Positions 16,698-25,966 of a DNA stretch of 64,000 nt are shown here, piece by piece. The position numbers and the translations under genes were made by a program. Position 1 is the first letter of the stretch, and each line of letters opens with the position of its first letter. The stretch is from Leptospiraceae bacterium (GTDB lineage: Bacteria > Spirochaetota > Leptospiria > Leptospirales > Leptonemataceae). Under the pieces are notes generated by a model, which did not search any database, was not told the origin of the DNA, and was given only the letters and a program-made list of their open reading frames with translations. The stretch covers positions 62,001 through 126,000 of the forward strand of contig JAOACE010000022.1 in assembly GCA_026418015.1 (NCBI GenBank). The letters are read 5' to 3'.

Positions 16698-18134
16698 ATG
16701 AAAACTATTTTCTATCGATTGATTTTGATATTAAGTTTATTTTATATTTTATTGTTGTTTTCTTTCTATATTTTTTTTATAAAAAAATCAAAAATTTATT
16801 TAAATGATTCGATATACTTTATCTTAATTAGTTTTGTTTTTTATACATTTACGATCTATCTTTTATATAGAACAAGTAATTATATTGTTAATCCTATAAA
16901 ATACATTCTAAGTAATTTTAAAAAATTTCCTAAGTTCGATAAAGAATTCTACAATAATTCAAAAATTATAGAAATTCAACAACTAAATAAAATTGTTCAA
17001 TCCTTTTTAGAAAAATATGCAAAATATTTAGAAGAACTTCATTTAGAGAAAAATCTATTAAACTCTCTTTTAAATAACCTAAAAGAAGGTGTATTAAGCA
17101 TTGATCAAAACGGAACCATCATTTATATAAATGAATTTATAAAATCTCGATTCTGTTTTAATGATAATGATCTAAAAAACAAATATTACTACGAAGCGAT
17201 AAAAAATCCAACTTTATTAGATATTATTTATAAAATATTATATAAAAAAAATATACAATATATTTTCTCTGGTTCAAGACAAGAGAACAATGTTTTTGAA
17301 CTAATCGATAAAGATAAGTACTATCAAATCAAGTTCTACGAAATAAACATAGAAGCTTTTACAGACGAATACGAACAAAATCGTTTCGAAAAATTATTTT
17401 TGTTTATTATAAACGATATAACAGAAGAATACAATACAAAAAGAATTCGAGAAGATTTTTTACAAAATGCAAGTCATGAATTAAAAACGCCAATTACAAG
17501 CATTCGCGGATATACCGAAACAATCTTAGATAAAATTCAAGATGCATACATAAAACAAAACCATCTTTTAATTCAATTTTTGGAAGGAATATTAAGAAAT
17601 ACAGAAAGAATGGAAAGAATCATAAACGATATGGTGCTTATATCTTCTATCGAATCGAAGTCTTATCCCATTCATCCAACAGAATTGCAATTAACAGAAT
17701 TTTTAGAACAATTAAAGCCACTTGTAGAAGGAATTTTAAAACCCAAAAATTTATATTTAAACATTAAAATATTAGGGAATTTACCATCTATTTATGCAGA
17801 TCCTCTTTTGTTGGAACACCTATTTTTGAACTTAATTAGTAATGCTGCAAGATATTCGAAAGAAAATAAACCCATAGAAATTATTCTCGAAAAAATCAAT
17901 GGAGGGAAGATCAGCATATCTGTTGTAGATTATGGTCCAGGAATACCCAATGAATACAAAGAAAAAATCTTTGAACGCTTTTTTCGTATCGATAAGGACC
18001 GTTCTAGAAAAGAAGGTGGAACAGGTTTAGGTCTATCGATTGTTAGACAAATTGTACGAATACATCATGGTTCAGTTTTTGTAAAAGATAATCCAGAAGG
18101 AGGAGCAATATTTGTTGTTCATCTTCCGATTTAA
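16698..18134 (+). CDS. PhoR-like membrane sensor histidine kinase
   Basis: A 478-aa kinase partnered with the PhoB-like regulator 6 bp upstream. Two transmembrane helices (about residues 7-27 and 38-58) enclose almost no periplasmic loop, as in PhoR. A HAMP-like linker and a PAS domain (LKEGVLSIDQNGTIIYIN, from 129) follow, then HisKA with phospho-acceptor H260 in ASHELKTPITS and HATPase_c with N box (NLISNAARYS), G1 (VDYGPGIP), F box (ERFFRID) and G2 (GGTGLGLSI). The lack of a sensing loop suggests that it reads its signal through membrane or cytosolic partners. It converges with a CBS gene 1 bp beyond its stop. Confidence 0.9.
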   Translation: MKTIFYRLILILSLFYILLLFSFYIFFIKKSKIYLNDSIYFILISFVFYTFTIYLLYRTSNYIVNPIKYILSNFKKFPKFDKEFYNNSKIIEIQQLNKIVQSFLEKYAKYLEELHLEKNLLNSLLNNLKEGVLSIDQNGTIIYINEFIKSRFCFNDNDLKNKYYYEAIKNPTLLDIIYKILYKKNIQYIFSGSRQENNVFELIDKDKYYQIKFYEINIEAFTDEYEQNRFEKLFLFIINDITEEYNTKRIREDFLQNASHELKTPITSIRGYTETILDKIQDAYIKQNHLLIQFLEGILRNTERMERIINDMVLISSIESKSYPIHPTELQLTEFLEQLKPLVEGILKPKNLYLNIKILGNLPSIYADPLLLEHLFLNLISNAARYSKENKPIEIILEKINGGKISISVVDYGPGIPNEYKEKIFERFFRIDKDRSRKEGGTGLGLSIVRQIVRIHHGSVFVKDNPEGGAIFVVHLPI

Positions 18135-18135
18135 A

Positions 18136-18558
18136 TTATTGGACATGATATTGTTTGTGTTCTGATAAATAGTTTAATAGATCTGTCGAAGTAATAATTC
18201 CAATGTATTCTTCTGTTTCTTTCGATACAACAAGTATAGCATGAATTTTATTATCTAACATTGCCTTTGCTGCTTGATCTATGCCTACATCTTCGTAATA
18301 AGCAAATATAGGCGTTGTCATTATCTCTTCAACTTTAAGAGAATAATTCTTCGAAGACATTAACCTCATGATGTTTAAAAAATTAGCAACGTCTTTGTCA
18401 GAAACCATGCCAATAATTTCTTTTGATTTTTTATCTTTTACAGGTAAATGATGCACTTTATATTTTTCGAACAAATCGATTATATCCATTACTCTTTCGT
18501 CTGGTTCTATTGTGATCAATTTTTTGCTCATTAAATCGGATATTGTAACTAACTTCAT
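18136..18558 (-). CDS. CBS-domain pair protein
   Basis: A 140-aa protein made of two CBS motifs and little else: the first from LMSKKLITIEPDERVMDII, with KVHHLPVKDKK, the second from IMTTPIFAYYEDVGID, with KIHAILVVSKETEEYIGIITSTDLL. Such pairs form a Bateman module that binds adenine nucleotides and regulates another protein; the partner is not evident here. GAGGTAATT precedes the ATG, a good ribosome-binding site. Confidence 0.88.
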   Translation of the reverse strand: MKLVTISDLMSKKLITIEPDERVMDIIDLFEKYKVHHLPVKDKKSKEIIGMVSDKDVANFLNIMRLMSSKNYSLKVEEIMTTPIFAYYEDVGIDQAAKAMLDNKIHAILVVSKETEEYIGIITSTDLLNYLSEHKQYHVQ

Positions 18559-18725
18559 AATTACCTCATTTTTATGTTCAATGCAAAAAAGGATTAAAAT
18601 TTGTAAATTTTTTTTTAATTTTCATTATAGAGTTAAGTTAACCAATTGTTTAAACATCAATCAAGTTTTTATCCACCAAAAAAATACTGACATATAAAAT
18701 AACACTACAAATTTGCATTTTTGTT

Positions 18726-19544
18726 ATGGACAAAATATATAATGTAAATATTATAAATAAAAATAATATAATTTATTTACAAAATGAATTTATGTTTGTA
18801 TCTTTCAAGAGCAAGAATTTTTCTAACAATATAAACAATTTATTGATATTTCTGTATATCTTAGAGCACCTAAACCCCAATTTAAATATAACAACTAATT
18901 CTGAACTTATTATTAATCAAATGATGGATATTTTTCCCAATAATATTTTAATGCTCAATCAAGAGCTAAAATTTTCTACCATAAAATTCCATGATCTTAT
19001 CCAACCAATGATTTTTAAAACTTATACATTAACATTTATAAAAAATAAAGATAAAATTCTTTTAGGAAAAAAGAAAAGAGGTTTTGGAAAAGATTATTAC
19101 AACGGCTTTGGTGGAAAAGTACAATCAAACGAAACAATCCAACAGGCAGCAAAAAGAGAAATCTTCGAAGAATGTAAACTAATAGCAAACAATCTTTATT
19201 TTACCGGCAAACTCTATTTTTCTTTTGTTGATTCCAATAACCCCAACATAGAAGGATATGTTTTTACTTGTAATGATTTTATCAACGAACCAAAAGAAAC
19301 AGAAGAAATGCAACCACAATGGTTTATGATTCCCGAACAAATAACAAAAGAAAACATAAAAAATATCTTAATAGCTCTACCCTTCGACAAAATGTGGGAA
19401 GACGATATCTATTGGTTTATCTATATGTTGAAGAGCATTTTTTTTAAAGGATATTTTATTCTTGATAATAAAAATCAATTAAAAAATTTTATTTTAGAAA
19501 TTTATGATAAACCTTTAATCTGCAAAGGTAATGCGTCTTCCTAA
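18726..19544 (+). CDS. Nudix hydrolase, MTH1-like, with N-terminal extension
   Basis: Residues about 97-235 form a Nudix domain. The box runs from G130 (GGKVQSNETIQQAAKREIF, then EEC), fitting G-x5-E-x7-REUxEE. The preceding KKRGFGKDYYNGFGGK closely resembles human MTH1 and related 8-oxo-dGTP/2-oxo-dATP pyrophosphatases, which sanitise oxidised nucleotides. The first 90 residues are Asn/Ile-rich and match nothing I recognise; the last 40 are also unassigned. Its 3' end overlaps the convergent WG-repeat gene by 30 bp. Confidence 0.78.
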   Translation: MDKIYNVNIINKNNIIYLQNEFMFVSFKSKNFSNNINNLLIFLYILEHLNPNLNITTNSELIINQMMDIFPNNILMLNQELKFSTIKFHDLIQPMIFKTYTLTFIKNKDKILLGKKKRGFGKDYYNGFGGKVQSNETIQQAAKREIFEECKLIANNLYFTGKLYFSFVDSNNPNIEGYVFTCNDFINEPKETEEMQPQWFMIPEQITKENIKNILIALPFDKMWEDDIYWFIYMLKSIFFKGYFILDNKNQLKNFILEIYDKPLICKGNASS

Positions 19545-20495
19545 TGTATCTATATAAAATTCTTCGTATTCAGAACGTTCATAAGATTTTAATACTTCGC
19601 TTATGTTAATGTAAATATTTTGATAGTTTTTGGGACCTACCACTCTTGCAAAACCTAAATAAAATGTTTCTGCTTCCAAAAAGATGGGAGGAATAATTTC
19701 TTTTAAGTTTTTGTCGTAAAACCCATATAAACCTGTTTTTAAGTTCTGAAATTTTGCAAATGGATCTGTAACAGAAAAATCATCGGGTATTATATCTTTA
19801 TCGAGAATATGTTCAATTTTTCCCTGAGGATTCACATAAAAAAAACCCTGATTTTTTAGAACATACGCGATTAATACACTTCCAAAATCACCTGCTAATC
19901 TATAACTAAAATTTTGCAAGAGATGATGTTTTTGACTTTTTTTATCGAAAAAAATATAACCATACAAATCCCATTTTCGTACACGTGCAATATTTTTTCG
20001 AAATTCATATGCAGACTGAAATTCACACGGAATCATTAATTCACCTTTTTTGTTGATATATCCATATAAATAGTTATGCTTTTCGGAACATTGAACTGGT
20101 GCTAATTCATCATAAAGAAAATTACCTACATATAAAAATTTAAAGTCTATTACAACTTCTCCGTTTTTGTTGATAAAACCATATTTTTGGTTTTTTTTTA
20201 CGCGAGCTAAATCGTTATAAAAGTTATCTGCGTATTCGTAAATTGGTGGAATGATCCAATTTCCATAGGAATTTACATAACCCCATTTTTGATTGAATTT
20301 AACTGGTATAAGATCCTTCGATGGCTTTCCCATTTCTTCGCATGGAAAATTGGCTAATTTTTCTCCCGAAACCGAAGAAAAAATAGAACAACCATTTTTA
20401 TTTTTTAAAGGTAAAAAGAGCATTTCGTCCTGCGAAAATACTTGTGTATCGAGAATGAAATAAAATACAATCAATCCTATAATTTTGAATTTCAT
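19515..20495 (-). CDS. secreted WG-repeat protein
   Basis: The 326-aa protein starts with a signal peptide (MKFKIIGLIVFYFILDTQVFSQ, cleavage near FSQ). It then carries a run of WG-type beta repeats, visible as WGYVNSYGNWIIPPIYEYA, YGFINKNGEVVIDFKF, YGYINKKGELMIPCEFQSA and YGFYDKNLKEIIPPIF, each ending in a short LARV/FARV strand. These repeats form extracellular or periplasmic beta structures of unknown role. It is divergent from the small secreted gene at 20577, and its 3' end overlaps the Nudix gene by 30 bp. Confidence 0.8.
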   Translation of the reverse strand: MKFKIIGLIVFYFILDTQVFSQDEMLFLPLKNKNGCSIFSSVSGEKLANFPCEEMGKPSKDLIPVKFNQKWGYVNSYGNWIIPPIYEYADNFYNDLARVKKNQKYGFINKNGEVVIDFKFLYVGNFLYDELAPVQCSEKHNYLYGYINKKGELMIPCEFQSAYEFRKNIARVRKWDLYGYIFFDKKSQKHHLLQNFSYRLAGDFGSVLIAYVLKNQGFFYVNPQGKIEHILDKDIIPDDFSVTDPFAKFQNLKTGLYGFYDKNLKEIIPPIFLEAETFYLGFARVVGPKNYQNIYINISEVLKSYERSEYEEFYIDTLGRRITFAD

Positions 20496-20576
20496 TAGAA
20501 ATTCATAAATTTTTTAGTAGATTCTTAAACAAGAATTATTTCTTGATGGTTTATCAAAATAAATAAAAATGTTGTT

Positions 20577-20903
20577 ATGCGTATTATAATGACTGTGCTC
20601 ATCGCTATCAGCTTTTCTTTGATATATCCCCAAGAAAGTAAAAAAATTCAAATAGAAATACAAGAAGTAAAAGAAGAAGTTCCCTTTTATCGAACCTTTA
20701 AGATTATTGCTACTAACCCTAACCCCGAAAAAAGAACCATTACAGGAAGAATTGAATTCGAAACAGGAGATATTTGTAATTTTTATTTTGAACTAAACGA
20801 AAACGAAAACAAAGAACAAATCCGACATTGTAAAGTAAAAAAATATCGTTCTAACTATAAAGTAATTGTAGAAAAAGTTTTTCCGTTTGTTGTTCAAGAA
20901 TAG
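20577..20903 (+). CDS. small secreted protein of unknown function
   Basis: A 108-aa protein with a predicted signal peptide (MRIIMTVLIAISFSLIYPQ) and a mature part of about 90 residues. The mature part looks like a single beta-sandwich: alternating strands with an IATNPNPEKRTITGRIEF segment, as in Ig-like or fibronectin-like modules, and two Cys (DICNFYF and RHCKVKK) that could form a disulfide. No family recognised. No Shine-Dalgarno; TTGATG (20543) and TAAAAA (20564) with a 15-bp spacer lie immediately upstream, 7 bases from the ATG. It converges with flgF at 1 bp. Confidence 0.6.
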   Translation: MRIIMTVLIAISFSLIYPQESKKIQIEIQEVKEEVPFYRTFKIIATNPNPEKRTITGRIEFETGDICNFYFELNENENKEQIRHCKVKKYRSNYKVIVEKVFPFVVQE

Positions 20904-20904
20904 T

Positions 20905-21765
20905 TTATCGAGCAACTTCGTTAATCAATTTTCCTAACAAACTATCGTGTGTTGTAACAGATTTTTGGTTTGCTTCGTATTCCCTTTGTACCTCAATCAT
21001 TTTTGTCATTTCTCTAACAATGTTTACGTTTGATGCTTCTAAGTAACCTTGCAATATTAAAGGAAATTTATCTTCTTTTAGTTCTAACATGGGACCGGAT
21101 TCTGGTGTTATTGCATAAAAGCTATTTCCTTCTTTTTTAAGCTCTCGCGGAAATTCCACCGTTCTAATTTTGATTCTGTCTAATAAAACTGGCTCTTCCC
21201 ATTGGTTTTGGGTTTCGTTAGTTCCAACATTAGGATCATTGCCATATTTTTTGTTAATCCAAATTTCGCCATTTTCTTTTACAACCCAATTCCAGCGAGA
21301 TACCTTAATTGGACCCTTTTCTCCCATTAAAGGAAAACCATCTGGTGTTACTAAATAGCCATCCTTGTCTAAGATAAAAGAACCGCTTCTTGTTAACTTT
21401 TCGCCTCTGTCTGTTAGAACAACAAAAAAAGATGGAGTTGAGTTGCTTCTGTCATCGATCATCAAGTCGAAAGGATTGTCGGTTTTTTTTACTGGACCAG
21501 TTTCGAACCGAGTAAAAATTTCGTTTAGCTCTACACCAGTTCCTAATTTACCTACAACAGGTGCTAAATCAAAGCTTCCTATGGGAACCCATCCAAGTCC
21601 ATCATCTCTGGTTCTTCGTATTAACATTTCGGGAAAAGACTTAAAAATTGCATCTTCTCCTTTAAAGGCAGTTTTGTCGACATTCGCTAAATTGTTTGCT
21701 ATTACATCCATTTTATATTGATTCATGATCATTCCTGTTGCGGATGTATAAATACCTCTTAACAT
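20905..21765 (-). CDS. flagellar basal-body rod protein, FlgF/FlhO-like
   Basis: A 286-aa axial protein of the flagellar rod. The N-terminus [20 protein letters not shown] and the [15 protein letters not shown] motif are the conserved rod/hook helix and loop. The C-terminus [20 protein letters not shown] and [18 protein letters not shown] is the matching helix that packs against it. The length and the middle ([18 protein letters not shown]) fit FlgF or the spirochaete FlhO rather than FlgE. No other flagellar gene is within the window. A motile organism is implied; in spirochaetes this filament lies in the periplasm. Confidence 0.9.
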   Translation of the reverse strand: MLRGIYTSATGMIMNQYKMDVIANNLANVDKTAFKGEDAIFKSFPEMLIRRTRDDGLGWVPIGSFDLAPVVGKLGTGVELNEIFTRFETGPVKKTDNPFDLMIDDRSNSTPSFFVVLTDRGEKLTRSGSFILDKDGYLVTPDGFPLMGEKGPIKVSRWNWVVKENGEIWINKKYGNDPNVGTNETQNQWEEPVLLDRIKIRTVEFPRELKKEGNSFYAITPESGPMLELKEDKFPLILQGYLEASNVNIVREMTKMIEVQREYEANQKSVTTHDSLLGKLINEVAR

Positions 21766-21806
21766 ATTGATCTTATCGGTTAAATTTTATTTCTGGCTAT
21801 AAAAAT

Positions 21807-22988
21807 ATGTTTGTTAGTTTAGGAGTTGGGAAAAATCAAATTCCTCTTTTATTAGCCTTAAAGAAATTGAACATACCAATTATCGGAATTGACCAAAATC
21901 CCGAAGCAATAGGTAAAGAATATTGTGATTCTTTTTTTAATGTTTCCATCCTAGAAAAAGCAAAGATTTTAGAACTTCTAAAACCATTTAAAAATCAAAT
22001 CAAAGGGATTTATTCGCGCTCTTATGGTAAAGCCATTATAACTGCCAACGAAATTGCTCAAACATTAGCACTGCCCCATAACGAGGAATCGTCTTTAAGA
22101 GTCTTCCAAGATAAAAAGCAAATTCTAAATTTGGCTATCAACCACCCGGATTTACACCATCAAAAAGAATTTTTAAAAGATATTTTTAACGCGAAAAAAT
22201 GGGTAATAAAACCAAAAGACTCTTATACCTCTTTTGGAAAACAAAATATCTACATAGAAGAAAACATAGAAAACGTAAAAAAACTAATCGAAAATCAAAA
22301 TGTTTTAATTGAACCTTATTACGAGGGAAAGGAATACATCTTTTTTGGACTTGTTCTTGACAATCAACTCTATCCAATCATCATTACCCAAAAAGAAAAA
22401 TTTTTAAATCAAGATCTATTATTCTGCGATAAAAGGCATCTTTTTCCAGCAGATTTAGATTATATCCAAAAATACAAAATTTTTCAAATATGTAATTATA
22501 TTATAAAAAAAACGAAATTATTGATTGGTCCTATTGTAGCAGAATTTATCGTAGACAAAGAAAAAATCTTTTTTATCGAAGCAGCTCCCGAAGTTGGAGG
22601 TGAATTTATCTGCGATGTTATAATTCCCGAAATAACAGGTATTCCTTATTTCGAGTTTCTTGTACAGATTTATATGGGAATTCATTATGATTTTATAAAA
22701 CAAACCCTTTTTGATAAACTTAAAACACAAAAAACAAAATCCATGCTAATTGAATATATTCCACAAAAAGAAGGTGTTTTCTTGGATTTAGTGTTTCCTA
22801 AAAGTTTATTTTTATCGAAATATTATTATTTTCATCAAATATTAAAAGAAAAACATAGTAAAACATTTTACAAAAATAAAAATTTAGATAGAATTGGTGT
22901 TTATGGATTATCTGGCGAAACTTCTCTATCCGAACTTCTAAAAGAAGCAGAAAAGATTCATCAAGAAATAAGAATTTTCTATCAATAA
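21807..22988 (+). CDS. ATP-grasp family protein of unknown substrate
   Basis: The 393-aa protein opens with a Rossmann-like pre-ATP-grasp domain (MFVSLGVGKNQIPLLLALKK, then GIDQNPEAIGKEYCD). An ATP-grasp core follows: NAKKWVIKPKDSYTSFGKQN, then VLIEPYYEGKEYIFFG, and the metal-binding end FFIEAAPEVGGEFICD. Such enzymes ligate a carboxylate to an amine or thiol nucleophile through an acyl phosphate. The layout resembles the carbamoyl-phosphate-synthase-like/PylC group, but the substrate is unclear. It ends 7 bp into the convergent gene at 22982. The start ATG is preceded by no clear ribosome-binding site. Confidence 0.78.
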   Translation: MFVSLGVGKNQIPLLLALKKLNIPIIGIDQNPEAIGKEYCDSFFNVSILEKAKILELLKPFKNQIKGIYSRSYGKAIITANEIAQTLALPHNEESSLRVFQDKKQILNLAINHPDLHHQKEFLKDIFNAKKWVIKPKDSYTSFGKQNIYIEENIENVKKLIENQNVLIEPYYEGKEYIFFGLVLDNQLYPIIITQKEKFLNQDLLFCDKRHLFPADLDYIQKYKIFQICNYIIKKTKLLIGPIVAEFIVDKEKIFFIEAAPEVGGEFICDVIIPEITGIPYFEFLVQIYMGIHYDFIKQTLFDKLKTQKTKSMLIEYIPQKEGVFLDLVFPKSLFLSKYYYFHQILKEKHSKTFYKNKNLDRIGVYGLSGETSLSELLKEAEKIHQEIRIFYQ

Positions 22989-25186
22989 AAATCAACCCAA
23001 TGATTTTGATCCATCACATAGACTAAATACCAATTTTTTCTTACACTTATATAATAAAAAGCTTGATAGATTTCTGGTTCTTCTCCCATATCGAAAAAAT
23101 AAACCTTTTTATTTTTTGGGAAAAAACGTTCTAAATCCCATAACCTTACAGAAGAATTATTACACACAAATCGCGTTAAAAAAGGAAATCCCTTTTCCTT
23201 TCGAATATTTTTTAAATCGGACAATATAAGAATATTGTCTTTTTCGTTGATGGTACACGAAAAATCTTTTGGAATTTCTTTTAGTGTTGAATCGTCAAAT
23301 TTATTATAAGCTAATTTAAACTTAAAATGATTCCCAAAATTTTTTATTATATCGTAATGGGTAATATCAACATGTGGATTTAGAAAAATTGTAAAATCTT
23401 TGTATTCATTGATTTTACTCACTACTTCGGATCTAGATTGTTGGCTCTTTTCTATTTTTATATAATTAATTTTATTATTTTCTTTTATAAAAATATAATA
23501 ATACTTGGTTGTTTGGTATAACAATAAATATTTGTCTAAATCGATCTTTTTTGTTGATGAATTTAGTGGTATTTCGTAATTATAACTACATTGAACATAT
23601 TTACAATACAAAAAATTTGTGTAGATTCCAAGAATATTACCTGGATTTTTGGATTGTTCAAAATAAAAAAAGTTGTCATAACTTGAGAAAATAAATTGAT
23701 TTAAAACATTGAATCTTTTTGTATGATAAAGCTGCTCTATGTAAATATCTTTCCAGATATCGTAATGAATGTCTTCGGGAATCCATTCCATTGTTGTAAA
23801 AAAATAAGCATCGGGAATATAATTATCAAAGATTTTATTTAAGTGAAGGATAAGATTTTCGTCTGTAAGCTGAAACATTCGTTTTGTTAAAAGCAACCCT
23901 AAATAAACAGAATAAGAAGAAATATTAGGGAAATGCCTACGCGAAATATTATAAGCTTTGGTAAATTCAATGTTTGATGGATAATATTTTTTTAATTTAT
24001 AAAGACACCAACCATTCCATATTGTCGCATAATATTCTAATAAATAAAAATTTTTCTCTTGTGCTTTAAATTGTACATCTTCTGCAATACGCTGTGCTAA
24101 TTCAACATTGGTATTATACAATATTCTCGATTGAACCAAACGCGCATATTGTTTTTCTAATTCATTCAATCCTTTGTTGGTAATAAGTCGTTCTAAAAAT
24201 ATGATGGCTTCGTTAGGATTTTTGCTGTGCCAGTAGATTAAATCTGCTAAACGAATTTTAATCAAATATTTTGTGACAGGAAAAGATGTCCATACATCTA
24301 AAGCATTTTGTAGGTTCCATTGATTCGTAATTTTTTCGTCTTTTAGAAATTTTATACTTCCCTCAAAATTTTTCGATAAAGACAATAAATTAAATAGATG
24401 GAAATAATTTGATTTAAATCGAATTGTATTATTGGGAGAATTTATCAACAATTTAATTGCATAATCAGGATCACCAGCTAAAAAAATTGAGTACGCTAGT
24501 TCTTCTGTTAAAGTTTTTTGTATCGATTCTTTTTGTCTATACATCATATTTTTTAGGAGGATTGCAGATTCTAAATTTAAACCAATTCGTCGTAAATATT
24601 CTGGTAACCATTTTGCAGTAAAATACATAAAAGGAATAAAGTTGGATTTTGTTAAATATATTTCTAACCGCTTTAAGAGAATTTCGTAATCTTCTTCGTT
24701 GATTTTTTTATTTTTTATATAATAATTATTATAAATAAAACTTACATCATTTAACCAATTGCAAAAAATTTCGCCAAAATATTCGCAATCTTGAATTAAT
24801 TCTGCATAATTAAGATTTTGAACATCTTCGAGGTTTAAAAATTTTAACCAAACCTTTATTGCAGGATTATGGCTTTTGTTTAATTCTTGGGGATTTTCCC
24901 AAAGTTGAAGTGCCAACCAATAGAATTCTGGCTGTTTTTGTTGTAAAAATGATATCAATTCATTCTGATTTTTTTTATCGTAGAAATAATAAGCAATTAA
25001 TGTTCTAAAATATGTTTTAGAAACAATTGGATTGGTTCGATAATTTTTTAAGTTATAATATTGTTGACTTTCAAAATAAAAATCTCCCGAAGGAAAAAGA
25101 GGTTGAACTACAATGCATATAAGATATCCTAACAAAAATAGAGGCTTTATGAAGATAAAAAAACCATTGTTAGTATTATTAATCAT
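22982..25186 (-). CDS. large secreted protein with helical repeats, unknown function
   Basis: A 734-aa protein with an N-terminal hydrophobic segment (FIKPLFLLGYLICIVVQPLF) ending near PSG, consistent with export. The middle (about residues 60-470) consists of repeated amphipathic helices rich in Tyr, Leu and Asn, a TPR-like layout (for example LSLSKNFEGSIKFLKDEK, LYKLKKYYPSNIEFTKAY). The last 200 residues look like a separate mixed alpha/beta domain (IFLNPHVDITHYDII, ILILSDLKNIRKEKG), possibly CHAT-like but without a clear catalytic pair. Its ATG at 25186 lies inside the divergent gene starting at 25149, so the 5' ends overlap by 38 bp; an internal TTG near 25128 would remove the overlap. 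Confidence 0.6.
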   Translation of the reverse strand: MINNTNNGFFIFIKPLFLLGYLICIVVQPLFPSGDFYFESQQYYNLKNYRTNPIVSKTYFRTLIAYYFYDKKNQNELISFLQQKQPEFYWLALQLWENPQELNKSHNPAIKVWLKFLNLEDVQNLNYAELIQDCEYFGEIFCNWLNDVSFIYNNYYIKNKKINEEDYEILLKRLEIYLTKSNFIPFMYFTAKWLPEYLRRIGLNLESAILLKNMMYRQKESIQKTLTEELAYSIFLAGDPDYAIKLLINSPNNTIRFKSNYFHLFNLLSLSKNFEGSIKFLKDEKITNQWNLQNALDVWTSFPVTKYLIKIRLADLIYWHSKNPNEAIIFLERLITNKGLNELEKQYARLVQSRILYNTNVELAQRIAEDVQFKAQEKNFYLLEYYATIWNGWCLYKLKKYYPSNIEFTKAYNISRRHFPNISSYSVYLGLLLTKRMFQLTDENLILHLNKIFDNYIPDAYFFTTMEWIPEDIHYDIWKDIYIEQLYHTKRFNVLNQFIFSSYDNFFYFEQSKNPGNILGIYTNFLYCKYVQCSYNYEIPLNSSTKKIDLDKYLLLYQTTKYYYIFIKENNKINYIKIEKSQQSRSEVVSKINEYKDFTIFLNPHVDITHYDIIKNFGNHFKFKLAYNKFDDSTLKEIPKDFSCTINEKDNILILSDLKNIRKEKGFPFLTRFVCNNSSVRLWDLERFFPKNKKVYFFDMGEEPEIYQAFYYISVRKNWYLVYVMDQNHWVDFY

Positions 25187-25883
25187 AATAAAACCTATAA
25201 ATATTTTATATTCGCAAACTCAACCTAAAAACGAAAATACCAACATTACCTTGGAAAATAATCCATTAGTTCAACTACAACCATCGGATTATTTGGAAAA
25301 ACACATTGCAAGTAAAAAAATTCCCAAATTAAAAGAAGAAGTTGAAGGTAACCTAAGAAAATTAGGGAAAATTCAAAGAACCTACAAAAATGATATTCAA
25401 GATGCGCAAAAAAGCTACGACGAAGCAGCAGAAAACTATAAAAAAGGAGTAGAAGCATATTATTCGGGTGACCTTTTAAATGCTTATAATCTATTTTTAA
25501 AGAGCAAGAGTATTTCTAATCAACTTTTAGAAAAGTTTTCGTCTTTGTACAGAAATAAAGCTGTCGAAATTTCCAGCGAAATTGCATCGAAACTTTCGAA
25601 TTTACAAGAAGATAAATTAAATGCACCTTATTTCTTGATACACGAAACTGAATTTCGATTAAATACCATAAAAAGCAAAATTTCTTCTGCCGAAGAAATG
25701 GTTCGTTTTAAAAAATATGGTGATGCGATTGAACTATACCGTAATGCGAAAATCATTGGAATAATTTCTTTGTACAAACTCGAACAAGATAAAACCAAAC
25801 AAGAACAGCTCCTAGAAAAATACAAAGCAGATTTAGAAGATGCTAATTATAAGATAGAAAACGTCAAGATAGATAGTTTTTAG
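25149..25883 (+). CDS. secreted coiled-coil / TPR-like protein
   Basis: ATG 25149 has AGAGG upstream and gives a clean signal peptide (MKIKKPLLVLLIIIKPINIL, cleavage near YSQ); an in-frame start at 25113 adds residues that do not help. The 244-aa mature protein is almost all helix with heptad-like spacing and one TPR-like pair (AAENYKKGVEAYYSGDLLNA). A closely similar repeat appears later (MVRFKKYGDAIELYRNAK). It is probably a periplasmic scaffold or adaptor. Its start overlaps the divergent large secreted gene. Confidence 0.62.
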   Translation: MKIKKPLLVLLIIIKPINILYSQTQPKNENTNITLENNPLVQLQPSDYLEKHIASKKIPKLKEEVEGNLRKLGKIQRTYKNDIQDAQKSYDEAAENYKKGVEAYYSGDLLNAYNLFLKSKSISNQLLEKFSSLYRNKAVEISSEIASKLSNLQEDKLNAPYFLIHETEFRLNTIKSKISSAEEMVRFKKYGDAIELYRNAKIIGIISLYKLEQDKTKQEQLLEKYKADLEDANYKIENVKIDSF

Positions 25884-25931
25884 AATAATTTATCTATATA
25901 AAATGAGTTTAAAAAAAATCATTATTTATAG

Positions 25932-25958
25932 TTGACATTAGTTGAATCAATTTATCAT
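25932..25958 (+). promoter_or_regulatory. promoter of the MORN lipoprotein gene, leaderless arrangement
   Basis: TTGACA (25932-25937), a 15-bp spacer and TATCAT (25953-25958). The ATG at 25967 is 8 bases after the -10 with no Shine-Dalgarno, so the transcript probably begins at or within a base or two of the start codon. Confidence 0.55.
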
Positions 25959-25966
25959 GGAAATCT

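Noticed and set aside
964-20545. CAAGA...TCTTG inverted repeats at 964-981, 14641-14652 and 20530-20545 as a shared regulator motif
   Set aside because: The half-sites are similar but the centre spacing differs at each place, so one factor binding all three is not supported. Only the 14637-14656 palindrome is kept as a promoter operator.
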